Shown: positions 53,357 to 61,594 of the stretch, one piece after another | Layout: every line of letters starts with the position of its first letter | Position numbering within the stretch: the first letter of the stretch is position 1 | Origin: Hyphomicrobiales bacterium | Lineage (GTDB): Bacteria; Pseudomonadota; Alphaproteobacteria; Rhizobiales; OSC116 | DNA length: 64,000 nucleotides | Assembly: GCA_013214705.1 (NCBI GenBank) | Contig: JABSRZ010000008.1 | Location: 1 to 64,000 of the forward strand | Reading direction: 5' to 3' | The notes under the pieces: model-generated | Database searches by the model: none | Seen by the model: only the letters and a program-made list of their open reading frames with translations | What the model was told of the DNA's origin: nothing | Made by a program: the position numbers and the translations under genes

Positions 53357-54286
53357 CTAAATATGGTTCAATTTTTCTGTTTGACGTATAATTAATGTTT
53401 CTATTTCAGCTATATCTTGCTGCGATAATTGGGGCGCAGGCGCACGTAATGTCGGGGTCGCAATGCAGCCACGTTTGGCCAAAATATATTTGCGAATGGC
53501 AAGGCCCAAAACCGGCTGGGCTTCATATCTGACCAAGGGTAAGTAGGCATCAAAAATCTCTCTGGCTTTTTCTGGTTCATTGGCTTGGTGAGCATTGACC
53601 AGTTTAACCATCATTTCTGGGTATGAAAAGCCGGTCATCGCGCCATCAGCGCCGCGATGCATTTCCTCGGGTAAATATAGGCCGCCATTGCCGCATAATA
53701 TAGAGATTTCTCGCAATTTATTGGCTGTGGTTTTGTGCTTAAATTCGGTTATTTTTGCCAATCCCGGCCAATCTTCATGTTTTAAACATACACAATTTGG
53801 CACGTCTGCGACAATTTTTAAAATGACAGACACCGGTATGACAACCCCGGTAGCTAACGGAAAATCTTGCAATACAAAGGGCGTGGTGTGGCCAATAATA
53901 TTGGCGGCATTCACATAATATTTGTAAATTTGGTCATCGGTTTTTAAATTGCCGGGCGGAGCAATCATCACCCCGTCAGCGCCTTCATTCATCACCCAAT
54001 CACTAAGTTCTTTCATCTGCGCAAATCCCGGCGCTGAAACGCCGACAATAATCGGCACGCGGCCAGCAACCCGCTTGATAACCCGCTTGACAAAGGTCTG
54101 CGATTCCTCAGTGGTTAATTTGGGCGCTTCGCCCATCATGCCCAATATTGTCATGCCGTTGACACCAGTATTCAAATAAAAATCGACCATATTGTCGGTG
54201 CTGGCTAAATCTAGCTCACCTTGGGCGGTGAAGGGAGTGACGGCGATGACATAAACACCAGCCGCAGTTTCGTCAAAAATGGCCAT
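53357..54286 (-). CDS. DapA-family lyase/synthase
   Basis: TIM-barrel pyruvate-type aldolase (dihydrodipicolinate synthase / N-acetylneuraminate lyase family), 309 residues. The Schiff-base Lys is in CVCLKHEDWPG, and the glycine loop is TILGMMGEAPKLTTEE (GEA in place of the DapA GTTGE). These suggest a sugar-acid or 2-keto acid aldolase rather than true DapA. Third gene of the minus-strand set. Product uncertain. Confidence 0.9.
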   Translation of the reverse strand: MAIFDETAAGVYVIAVTPFTAQGELDLASTDNMVDFYLNTGVNGMTILGMMGEAPKLTTEESQTFVKRVIKRVAGRVPIIVGVSAPGFAQMKELSDWVMNEGADGVMIAPPGNLKTDDQIYKYYVNAANIIGHTTPFVLQDFPLATGVVIPVSVILKIVADVPNCVCLKHEDWPGLAKITEFKHKTTANKLREISILCGNGGLYLPEEMHRGADGAMTGFSYPEMMVKLVNAHQANEPEKAREIFDAYLPLVRYEAQPVLGLAIRKYILAKRGCIATPTLRAPAPQLSQQDIAEIETLIIRQTEKLNHI

Positions 54287-54304
54287 AATAAGCTCCTAAA
54301 TAGT

Positions 54305-54964
54305 TTATAATGCAATTGCGCCCATGGCCAAAGCGGTGGCAGCACGGCAGGGTTCGATAACCGGAATGCCCAGTTCGGCCTCTAATAATTTTGGATATTG
54401 CGCCATGCCTGCACAGCCCAATATTAGGCAATTTGCAGAATTTTTATCGCGCAATTGCTTGCCAACGTTTAACATTTTGTCGAAAGTCTGATCGGCATTG
54501 CTCAATTCGCCAACGCCTAAATTAAGCGGTAAATCGCCTGCTAACCTATCCAACACACCCATAGAGCCGAAATATCTATAATGCCGCGCAACAGATGAGC
54601 TGGAAATCGAGATGATGCCAAACCTCTGCCCCAATCGCATGGCGGTTAACACCGCGCTTTCGGCGATGCCAAGCACCGGCACGGCAGATTGTTCTCTGAG
54701 CGCATATAAGCCCGGGTCGCTAAAACAGGCGACAATAAATGCCGCGGCTTTGGCTTCATATTGGGCTGCATAGGCCAGCATTGGCGTCACCACCCCATCG
54801 ACATGGGCTTGGGTTTCGATATATTCTGGCCCAGCCACTAAGCGGTGGCAGCTAATGTCAGCCACAGAAAAGCCGCGCATGTCATTGATAGCGTCATCTA
54901 TACCATCGGTCACCTTCTGGCTGCTATTGGGGTTTATGATGATGATTTGTTGAGGCTTTTGCAT
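54305..54964 (-). CDS. Asp/Glu/hydantoin racemase family protein
   Basis: 219 residues. Two catalytic Cys: FIVACFSDPG and LILGCAGMAQ, as in hydantoin racemases and aspartate/glutamate racemases. IIIINPNSSQKVTDGI is the typical N-terminus of the hydantoin racemase branch (HyuE/AroM-like). The ATG at 54964 is chosen because AGGA lies 8 nt upstream; alternatives at 54970 and TTG 54994 are less good. Located 10 nt after the hydantoinase, with which it would racemise 5-substituted hydantoins. Confidence 0.88.
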   Translation of the reverse strand: MQKPQQIIIINPNSSQKVTDGIDDAINDMRGFSVADISCHRLVAGPEYIETQAHVDGVVTPMLAYAAQYEAKAAAFIVACFSDPGLYALREQSAVPVLGIAESAVLTAMRLGQRFGIISISSSSVARHYRYFGSMGVLDRLAGDLPLNLGVGELSNADQTFDKMLNVGKQLRDKNSANCLILGCAGMAQYPKLLEAELGIPVIEPCRAATALAMGAIAL

Positions 54965-54974
54965 AACCATTATC

Positions 54975-56432
54975 CTAATAAATTTCTGCGCCAAAATTTA
55001 ACTCTGGGTTCATCTCGGAGACCAAATTTCCAGTTGGCCGCATGCTCTCGCCCATAGCTCTATTGATAAATTTGCCTGAGCCGGGCTTGGCTTTTAATTC
55101 ACCATTGTGGATGATGATGTTGCCACCTAGCAGCACTGTTTCTGGCCAGCCTTTGATGGTTCTGCCAACAAATGGGTTATATCCGGTATTGTCATGCAAG
55201 TCATTTTCACCCAGCGTCACTTGTTTTTCGCCGTCCCAAATCGCTATATCGGCATCTGCGCCGATGCATATAGAGCCTTTGCCAGCTAAATTATAAATTT
55301 GCGCCGGGGCGGTGGCGGTTAATTCGACAAACTTTTTTATCCCCAATTTGCCCCGGCTGACCATGGCATCAAACATTAGTGGCAACCTAAGTTCTAGCCC
55401 CGGCATGCCGTTGGCAATGGCATTAAAAGGCGCGTTGGCTCCATTGGATAATTTACCCGTTTCATCAAACCGATAAGGCGCATGGTCAGATGAGATGATT
55501 TGCAAATCACCACGCTCGAGCGCGTCCCATAAAGCATGTTGGTCGGCTTTCCTACGTTGCGGCGGGCTGCATAATTTCTTAGCGGTTTCAATTTTGGGGC
55601 TGGCCAATTCATCCGCGTCCATAAATAAATAATGCGGGCAAGTTTCGGCAAAAACCTTTATGCCCTCTGTTTGGGCTGCGCGAATAAGCTCAATGCCTTC
55701 AATGGTCGATACATGAAATATTACAATGGGTTGGTCAATAAATTTAGAGAATTGAATCATCCGATTTATCGCTTCAATCTCGGCAATTCTGGGATGGCTT
55801 TGGACATGAAAATTCGGCGTGGAATAGCCCTTTTGCAATAGTTTTTTGCTCATCCATCTCAGCAGGCCATCATTTTCGGCATGAAAACACACCAAGGCAC
55901 CATTCTCTCGCGCGCATAACAGCGTGTCCAATATTTGCTCGTCTTGCAGCCTTACTTTGTCATAAGTGGTGAATATTTTTATCGAGCGATGGCCTTGCGA
56001 TATTAATTTTGGTAAATCTTCCGATAGGTTTTTATCGCTTATATCTGCAACAATGATGTGAAAGGCATAGTCGATGATCGCGCCTTGTTGGGCAAGTTTG
56101 GCATAATCGGCCACCACCTTGTTAAGCCGCATGCCAACATGTTGAGCGGCAAAAGATATGACGCTGGTGGTGCCGCCATAAGCTGCTGATCTGGTTGCGG
56201 TTTCAAAACTATCGGCATTCATAATGCCTGCGCCAGATAATTGCTCGATGTGGCAATGGCTATCCACCCCACCGGGTAAAACCCATTTTCCATGGGCATT
56301 AATTTCTTGCTTTGCAGAGCTTAAATTAGCCCCAATGGCAACAATTTTACCCGCCGATATGCCAATGTCAGCTGTAAATATATCGCTTTGGGTTGCAATT
56401 TTGCCGCCTTTTATGACCAATTCATACTGCAT
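54975..56432 (-). CDS. D-hydantoinase/dihydropyrimidinase
   Basis: Cyclic amidohydrolase, 485 residues. Metal ligands: HCH in GGVDSHCHIEQ, carbamylated Lys in SIKIFTTYD, His in VCFHAEND and VIFHVST, Asp in SSDHAPYRFD. It opens 5,6-dihydropyrimidines or 5-substituted hydantoins to N-carbamoyl amino acids. First gene of the minus-strand operon hydantoinase-racemase-DapA-SDR and divergent from the GntR gene. No carbamoylase is seen in the window, so the N-carbamoyl product must be handled elsewhere. Confidence 0.93.
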   Translation of the reverse strand: MQYELVIKGGKIATQSDIFTADIGISAGKIVAIGANLSSAKQEINAHGKWVLPGGVDSHCHIEQLSGAGIMNADSFETATRSAAYGGTTSVISFAAQHVGMRLNKVVADYAKLAQQGAIIDYAFHIIVADISDKNLSEDLPKLISQGHRSIKIFTTYDKVRLQDEQILDTLLCARENGALVCFHAENDGLLRWMSKKLLQKGYSTPNFHVQSHPRIAEIEAINRMIQFSKFIDQPIVIFHVSTIEGIELIRAAQTEGIKVFAETCPHYLFMDADELASPKIETAKKLCSPPQRRKADQHALWDALERGDLQIISSDHAPYRFDETGKLSNGANAPFNAIANGMPGLELRLPLMFDAMVSRGKLGIKKFVELTATAPAQIYNLAGKGSICIGADADIAIWDGEKQVTLGENDLHDNTGYNPFVGRTIKGWPETVLLGGNIIIHNGELKAKPGSGKFINRAMGESMRPTGNLVSEMNPELNFGAEIY

Positions 56433-56462
56433 GATTTATCCCATTAATAATTAGTATTCAAA

Positions 56463-56472
56463 TGGTATACCA
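56463..56472. promoter_or_regulatory. GntR/FCD-type operator palindrome
   Basis: TGGTATACCA is a perfect 10-bp palindrome of the TGGTNNACCA class bound by FadR-type GntR proteins. A weaker related site TGTTATACTG follows at 56474-56483. It lies in the 104-bp gap between the divergent hydantoinase and GntR genes, so it should control both. Confidence 0.65.
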
Positions 56473-56536
56473 GTGTTATACTGTTGGCAATGTCTAATAT
56501 TTTGTCTATATATGTTATCAATATCTAGGAGCGCAG

Positions 56537-57193
56537 GTGACAATTTCCAAATTAATTTCCAAACCAGTTACGGTTGGCCAGTCGACATATATTATTTTGA
56601 AACAAATGATAATTGATGGCGAGTTAAAGGCTGGGGCAACTTTACAAGAAACTCAGCTTGCCAAAAAAATTGGCGTCTCCCGCACGCCGGTGCGTGAAGC
56701 TTTGGGGCAATTGGTGCATGATGGCTTTATCGTTCGGGGCGAGGGGGTTACTTCATTTGTCAAAACGCTAACGGTTTCTGAATTTGTAGAAATATTGCAC
56801 ATTAGGCGGTTGCTCGAAGTTGAAACTGCCGGGCTTGCGGCGATAAATAATGACCAACAAAATTTAATAGACATAAGAAAAACCATCGCCGCGCTTAGTG
56901 ATGCGGATAAAATAAAAAGCCATGAACATTTTGCGATTGATGATTTGCTGCACGAAACCATCGGCACTATGGCAGGCTCTAACTGTTTGACCGAATTAAT
57001 TATTTCTCAGCGAAACAAAACCCGGGTGTTTGATCATCAGTTGCTGCCCAACCGGTTTGAGCCGGGCAAGGAGGAGCATCTCATCATAATAGATGCAATA
57101 TTAGCCCATGACGTAGCGGCGGCAAGAACGGCCATGCGCACCCATATCGAGAATGTGCAAAAAGGCATAATATCCCACTTAATGAGGTTGTGA
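56537..57193 (+). CDS. GntR family regulator (FCD domain)
   Basis: 218 residues: N-terminal winged helix (GATLQETQLAKKIGVSRTPV, REALGQLVHDGFI) and a C-terminal FCD-type all-helical ligand domain (FVEILHIRRLLEVETAGLAA, then HFAIDDLLHETIGTMAGS, with a His/Asp metal-type set). The start is GTG with AGGAG 5 nt upstream. It probably represses the divergent hydantoinase operon through the palindrome at 56463-56472, with the ligand being an operon substrate. The stop overlaps the arfB ATG. Confidence 0.93.
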   Translation: MTISKLISKPVTVGQSTYIILKQMIIDGELKAGATLQETQLAKKIGVSRTPVREALGQLVHDGFIVRGEGVTSFVKTLTVSEFVEILHIRRLLEVETAGLAAINNDQQNLIDIRKTIAALSDADKIKSHEHFAIDDLLHETIGTMAGSNCLTELIISQRNKTRVFDHQLLPNRFEPGKEEHLIIIDAILAHDVAAARTAMRTHIENVQKGIISHLMRL

Positions 57194-57606
57194 TGAAAAT
57201 TACCGACGACATCACACTTGCCGATTGGGAGCTGACAGAGCAGTTTACCCGTGCCAGTGGCCCCGGCGGGCAGAATGTGAACAAGGTTAGCACGGCGGTT
57301 GAATTGCGCTTTGAGGCAGAGCGATCGGGCAATCTGCCCGCTGCTGTAAAATGGCGGCTAAAAAAGTTAGCCGGTCGGCGGTGGACGCTAGATGGCGCAA
57401 TCGTGATTTTTGTGCAAGAGACCCGATCGCAGGCCCGCAACCGTCAAATCGCGCGCGATAGGTTGGCGGAATTGATCCGAAAAGCCGCCAAGAAACCAAA
57501 ACGCCGGGTTAGAACCAAGCCACCCTATGGCTCGGTTATGAAGCGCTTAAAGGTGAAAAAAGTGCGCGGCGAGGTGAAAAAATTACGTGGAAAAATTGAC
57601 GATTAA
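57193..57606 (+). CDS. arfB: Peptidyl-tRNA hydrolase ArfB (ribosome rescue)
   Basis: 137 residues, class I release-factor-like domain. GGQ in RASGPGGQNVNKVSTAVELR (25-27), followed by a long basic C-terminal tail (RKAAKKPKRRVRTKPPYG and KKVRGEVKK) that enters the mRNA channel of stalled ribosomes. It frees stalled ribosomes without a stop codon. The GGQ, length and tail distinguish it from RF1/RF2 (no anticodon domain). The ATG overlaps the GntR TGA. Confidence 0.96.
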   Translation: MKITDDITLADWELTEQFTRASGPGGQNVNKVSTAVELRFEAERSGNLPAAVKWRLKKLAGRRWTLDGAIVIFVQETRSQARNRQIARDRLAELIRKAAKKPKRRVRTKPPYGSVMKRLKVKKVRGEVKKLRGKIDD

Positions 57607-57621
57607 CCACCAAAGCGCGCA

Positions 57622-58335
57622 CTAGATTGGTTGCAGATCAGACAAAAAAGCGGCTGCCCATTTGGCAACTATGTGGCTATCTGCGCCTTGATCGATTTGT
57701 TTTCGAGCGATGGTAACAAGTTCTGGGTCGGCTTTGTGTGCGATGCCATCAATATAATGATGCATATATTCGGCACTAAGCTCTGGGTGAAATTGCGAAG
57801 TTAAGATATGATCGGCTTTTGCAGCCATTACAATTGGACATAGCGGGTTTTTGGCTAATATTTGCATATCAATTGGTAAATTTGTTACCTGCTGAAAATT
57901 GCCAGTGGGCAACTTAAGCGAACTAGCCTGAGGTTGCATCCATGATTTTTGCGTCATAATATCAAATTTGGCAACACCCAATAATAGCGGCCGATAATTA
58001 ACGCTACCACCCAAAGCCACTGCGACCGCATGATGGCCAAAACATACAGCAAAAATTTTAACTTTGGCGGTATCTAATATCCGAATATGATCGAATAATT
58101 TTTGCATCCAAGGCTCATCATCGGTTACATTTTCTATTGAACCAGTGATCACCACCCCATCATAACCGGTTGGGTCAGATGGATAGTTACCTTGCATGAC
58201 ATTAAAATGTTCAAATTTTGTATTTGGCATATGCGGCGACAACATACATTCAAATTTTTGAGCATAGTCATCAAATTTATCGAGCTCACTTTCGGCTCGA
58301 ATCTCGGTTAAATATATGGCAATTTTTCTGGTCAT
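57622..58335 (-). CDS. Class I glutamine amidotransferase-like protein
   Basis: 237 residues. The catalytic triad is C98 in FAVCFGHHAVAVALGG, H183 and E185 in SQFHPELS; GVVITGSIENVTDDEPW is the typical loop preceding it. Similar to the GMP-synthase-like GATase family, free-standing (no synthetase domain), as in gamma-glutamyl hydrolases of amine catabolism. The ATG at 58335 with AGGTG upstream is chosen; the frame reaches 58374. Convergent with arfB with 15 nt between. Confidence 0.9.
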   Translation of the reverse strand: MTRKIAIYLTEIRAESELDKFDDYAQKFECMLSPHMPNTKFEHFNVMQGNYPSDPTGYDGVVITGSIENVTDDEPWMQKLFDHIRILDTAKVKIFAVCFGHHAVAVALGGSVNYRPLLLGVAKFDIMTQKSWMQPQASSLKLPTGNFQQVTNLPIDMQILAKNPLCPIVMAAKADHILTSQFHPELSAEYMHHYIDGIAHKADPELVTIARKQIDQGADSHIVAKWAAAFLSDLQPI

Positions 58336-58374
58336 GTTGCACCTAATCAGATATTTATTGAAACCACAATTCAA

Positions 58375-58911
58375 AACCCAAATATTAATACATGTTTTTT
58401 TTGGATTATTTTTTTTTAGGGTTTCGTGAAATTAATTCCACTCGGGGTGGGTAGCCAAAATTGCCTTAAATTATACTAATGTCGTAGATCAATAGTATAA
58501 CATTATGTAATTTCATCAACTTTTTAAATGAGTATCTTGAAAAATTTTGAAACTACATAATTTATGGGAATTAACCACCTACATATAGTTCTCGCTATAG
58601 TTGCAACTAGTTGGAAGTTATTTCCGCTTAATTATAAATTATTAAGTGAATTCGACTTTAGTCTAATATACCAATTTGACCTTAAGGTCTAAAATTTAAT
58701 TACCGTTAATTCGGACATTAGGTCGATGATGAGTCTTTGTCCCCCATTGTGCTCGTTGTCGACTTGTGCATTTAGCTGTTGTGTTCAGCTTGTGCGTTCA
58801 GTCCGGTAAAATTTACCTCAAATTTTAACTATATATGCCAGTTTCACTGTCTTTGCCGCTCCAAACGCGTTAATGTTTTGTTAATGTTTGGTCGCAAATA
58901 GAGGCTTTGTA
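58375..58911. other. AT-rich region upstream of Gln-rich gene
   Basis: No coding signal. It contains a perfect 12-bp palindrome GACCTTAAGGTC at 58678-58689 and an imperfect repeat of CTTGTGCATTTAG and CTTGTGCGTTCAG near 58764-58802. Probably the regulatory region of the secreted-protein gene. Confidence 0.45.
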
Positions 58912-59469
58912 ATGCGTATAGAAAAAAACAGCTTAAATTATATTGTTAAAACAGCCGCAATATTAGCATTGATGCTAACCGCCTTTGTTGGGCAAACTTT
59001 TGCTTATGGCAAAAATGGTGGCAGTGCAAATAGTTGTTTGGCGCTGAGCCAATATTATGGCCCAGATGGTGGCAGGTCGTGGGCGCGCAGCCATGGCATA
59101 GCCATTTGTTCTGAAATTTATGGCGGCCAATATCAAAACCAAATGCAGACTCAATATCAGGCACAAATGCAGGCTCAAGCGCAAGCGCAATATCAGGCGC
59201 AAATGCAGGCACAGGCGCAATATCAGGCCCAGGCGCAATATCAGGCCCAGGCCCAATATCAATCGCAAATGCAATTTCAGTCACAATATCAAGCCCAAAG
59301 AAGCTATAGCGTGCAAAATAGCTTTCTTTCTGGTGGCCGGCTATTTGGCAGCCTAACCATTGGTGGCACTTATCGTAGCGGTTGCGTCTGTAATGGTGGT
59401 GGTGGCAAAAATGGTGGTGGCAAAAACGGCGGCGGCAAAAATGGTGGCGGCAAAAACGGTAACTGGTAG
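58912..59469 (+). CDS. Gln-rich secreted repeat protein
   Basis: 185 residues. A Sec signal (AAILALMLTAFVGQTFA) ends near residue 31. A short region with Cys residues (SANSCLALSQYYGPDGG, then AICSEIYGG) follows. Next come about 66 residues built of YQAQMQAQAQ-type repeats, almost only Q, A, Y and M. Then a short globular region (GGRLFGSLTIGGTYRSGCVC) and a tail of four GGGKN units. The composition suggests a self-assembling or surface-attached fibre protein; I recognise no family. GAGG lies about 8 nt before the ATG. It converges on the next gene with 1 nt between. Confidence 0.85.
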   Translation: MRIEKNSLNYIVKTAAILALMLTAFVGQTFAYGKNGGSANSCLALSQYYGPDGGRSWARSHGIAICSEIYGGQYQNQMQTQYQAQMQAQAQAQYQAQMQAQAQYQAQAQYQAQAQYQSQMQFQSQYQAQRSYSVQNSFLSGGRLFGSLTIGGTYRSGCVCNGGGGKNGGGKNGGGKNGGGKNGNW

Positions 59470-59470
59470 G

Positions 59471-59866
59471 TTATTTACGGTCTAGCTGGTATTGCGTCGG
59501 GTATGGCGCGGCCGCACATTCGGCAATTAACTGAGCGATATCGGTTAGTGGCAGATTGTTATAATCGGCAAAATTTATGCAGCCTTTTTGAAACTTGCCA
59601 GACTTGATGATTTTATTGAATTTTTTATGTATGTCGGCATAGCAATAAATCGGCATTAAATGCAGGCTAATGTGTTTGTTATGGCAGGTTATGGCATATT
59701 TCATAAGGTCTTGTTGTTTATACATTAGCGCGTGATTGCTCATCAAACTACTAGCTGAGCGGTTAACATTGGAGTCGTTTTCTGCCAATATGATGACCAA
59801 TTGGTCAACCGCCATATTATATCTACTGTCTATTTTGCTTTTGAATTCAGCAACCTCATTGGCCAT
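59471..59866 (-). CDS. DUF1801-like small protein
   Basis: 131 residues. The end resembles the DUF1801/YdhG fold: CHNKHISLHLMPIYCYADIH, then GKFQKGCINFADYNNLPLTD and IAQLIAEC. Function unknown in this family. It is 12 nt after xthA and co-oriented, so in the operon erp-independent set xthA-DUF1801. No signal or membrane segment. Confidence 0.75.
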   Translation of the reverse strand: MANEVAEFKSKIDSRYNMAVDQLVIILAENDSNVNRSASSLMSNHALMYKQQDLMKYAITCHNKHISLHLMPIYCYADIHKKFNKIIKSGKFQKGCINFADYNNLPLTDIAQLIAECAAAPYPTQYQLDRK

Positions 59867-59878
59867 GAATTTTTTCCC

Positions 59879-60670
59879 CTAAAGCTCAAACGTGGCCATT
59901 ATCGGCACATGGTCTGAAGGTTTTTCCCAATCTCTGGTGTAGCTGGCAATTTCGACCTGTTGCAAGCAATCTGCCAATTGTGCAGATGCCAGTAAATGAT
60001 CTATCCTGACGCCATGATTTTTTGGCCATGCGCCAGCCTGATAATCCCAAAATGTATATTGGTGGTCTTCGGCAACGGCAGTGTCAAAGCAATCGGTAAA
60101 GCCCAAATTTTGCAAACTGCGGTATTTTGCCCGGGTTTCCGGCAATATTAAGGCATCACCTCGCCATTTTTCGGCATCCCATACATCGCCATCGGTTGGT
60201 ATGGTGTTATAATCGCCGCCCAATAGCAGTTTTTCTTCATAACCCAAAAGAGTTTCGGCGTGGGCAATGAGCCGGTCGAACCAACGCAGTTTATAGGGGT
60301 ATTTTTCAGTATCCACGGGGTTGCCATTGGGCAGATATATCGAGGCCACTCGTATCGCCTCGTCACCCACGCTAATCACCGCTTCTATATAACGGCTTTG
60401 CTCATCTTCATCGCCTTCTATTAAAAATGGCAGCCCAGTTGTGACTTCGTCTATCGGGTGTTTGGACAATATGGCCACGCCATTATAGGTTTTTTGTCCA
60501 TGGGTGGCGATGTTATAGCCTAAATCCTCAAATACCTCTCGGGGAAATTTTTCATCGGTCATCTTTAGCTCTTGCATAAGTAAGATATCAGGCTCGACCT
60601 GTTTTAAAAATTTTGCGACATTTGGGTGGCGTACATTTATTGAATTTACATTCCAGCTAACTATTTTCAT
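59879..60670 (-). CDS. xthA: Exodeoxyribonuclease III
   Basis: Mg-dependent AP endonuclease/exonuclease, 263 residues, of base excision repair. SWNVNSINVR (5-14), the metal Glu in LLMQELKMTD, YLPNGNPVDTEKYPYKLRW, GGDYNTIPTD, and the terminal DHLLAS/SDHVPIMATF. The ATG overlaps the GNAT stop (ATGA), so the two are coupled. The set xthA, erpA, dgt, argS is common in Alphaproteobacteria. Confidence 0.96.
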   Translation of the reverse strand: MKIVSWNVNSINVRHPNVAKFLKQVEPDILLMQELKMTDEKFPREVFEDLGYNIATHGQKTYNGVAILSKHPIDEVTTGLPFLIEGDEDEQSRYIEAVISVGDEAIRVASIYLPNGNPVDTEKYPYKLRWFDRLIAHAETLLGYEEKLLLGGDYNTIPTDGDVWDAEKWRGDALILPETRAKYRSLQNLGFTDCFDTAVAEDHQYTFWDYQAGAWPKNHGVRIDHLLASAQLADCLQQVEIASYTRDWEKPSDHVPIMATFEL

Positions 60671-61155
60671 GCCTGACCTTCATATTTATAAAATCTTACA
60701 GAGTAACCCGGTTCATGCTCGGTTTCGCCAGCTATGTCAAACCCCAAAGCATGGTGAAAAGCGTGCGATTGCGGGTTGTCAGGCACGGTGTTTACTTCGG
60801 CGGTTAGCGGCACATGCATGTCGTCGGCCAAGCCAAAGGCATGCTGGTATAACTTGCGACCAACGCCCATGCCGCGGGCTTGTTCGGCCACAATGATGCG
60901 GTCGACATATAAATGTTTGGAATTATGTGCGCTGTGCCAGTTATAATTTTTGCTGTTATATTTTTCGCCTTCACGCATTAACAACGCCGCGCCCAAGGCT
61001 ACGCCATCTTTAATGGCGATTATTGTGTGGCGCGTGTGGTTTAGGTTGTTTTGCATGCTTGCATTTGTATGTGGGTCAACATTTGGCACGCATAAATTGT
61101 TTAATTTCACCAACCAATCTAAATCGGTGTCACTGTATTTTCTTATTTTAATCAT
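60667..61155 (-). CDS. GNAT family N-acetyltransferase
   Basis: 162 residues. The acetyl-CoA-binding A motif is IIVAEQARGMGVGRKLYQHA (V-x-x-x-x-R-G-x-G-x-G/A). The C-terminal part NPQSHAFHHALGFDIAGETE has the substrate-side B motif. Acceptor unknown. It overlaps xthA by 4 nt. Confidence 0.9.
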   Translation of the reverse strand: MIKIRKYSDTDLDWLVKLNNLCVPNVDPHTNASMQNNLNHTRHTIIAIKDGVALGAALLMREGEKYNSKNYNWHSAHNSKHLYVDRIIVAEQARGMGVGRKLYQHAFGLADDMHVPLTAEVNTVPDNPQSHAFHHALGFDIAGETEHEPGYSVRFYKYEGQA

Positions 61156-61193
61156 TATCTTATAGCCATTACTTGAATCTATAGATTATCTCA

Positions 61194-61520
61194 TTACATA
61201 GAGAATGAAACCCCACAACCACATTCGGCAGCGGTGTTTGGGTTGGTAATTTTAAAGCTGGCGCCGGCTATGTCACTCACATAATCGATGGTTGCATCTG
61301 CTAAAAAAGGCAAAGATATTGGATCGATCAACACGTGTGCTGTGCTGCGGCCTAAAATTAAATCATCTTCATTCTGTTCATCAACAATGTCATATTTATA
61401 CTGAAAACCAGAGCAACCCCCACCTAAGATGCTGATTCTAAGTTTTGAGTTAACGCGTTCTTTTTGCATTATTTTTTCTATTTGCGTCAACGCGGTGTCT
61501 GTAACTATCGGATTTGCCAT
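61194..61520 (-). CDS. erpA: Iron-sulfur cluster insertion protein ErpA
   Basis: A-type carrier of 108 residues that delivers Fe-S clusters to apoproteins. The three ligands are C36 in LGGGCSGFQY and C100/C102 in AAECGCGVSFSM. Its length and FKITNPN stretch fit ErpA/IscA. It is divergent from dgt. Confidence 0.93.
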   Translation of the reverse strand: MANPIVTDTALTQIEKIMQKERVNSKLRISILGGGCSGFQYKYDIVDEQNEDDLILGRSTAHVLIDPISLPFLADATIDYVSDIAGASFKITNPNTAAECGCGVSFSM

Positions 61521-61594
61521 AAAAACTATCTATTTCGCTGTGTTTTAACCAAAAATATAGTCAGTGCACTATTTTTAGGTTATTGCCTAGTTAA

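Noticed and set aside
58946-59284. Two repetitive minus-strand frames opposite the Gln-rich gene
   Set aside because: They mirror the same low-complexity repeat; the plus frame has the signal peptide and the ribosome site.
59130-59290. CRISPR-like repeat array
   Set aside because: The repeats are in-frame coding units of variable length without spacers; no cas genes in the window.
61551-61576. Hairpin AAAAATATAGT...ACTATTTTT as a terminator
   Set aside because: It lies between the divergent erpA and dgt starts, where a terminator makes no sense; probably promoter sequence.
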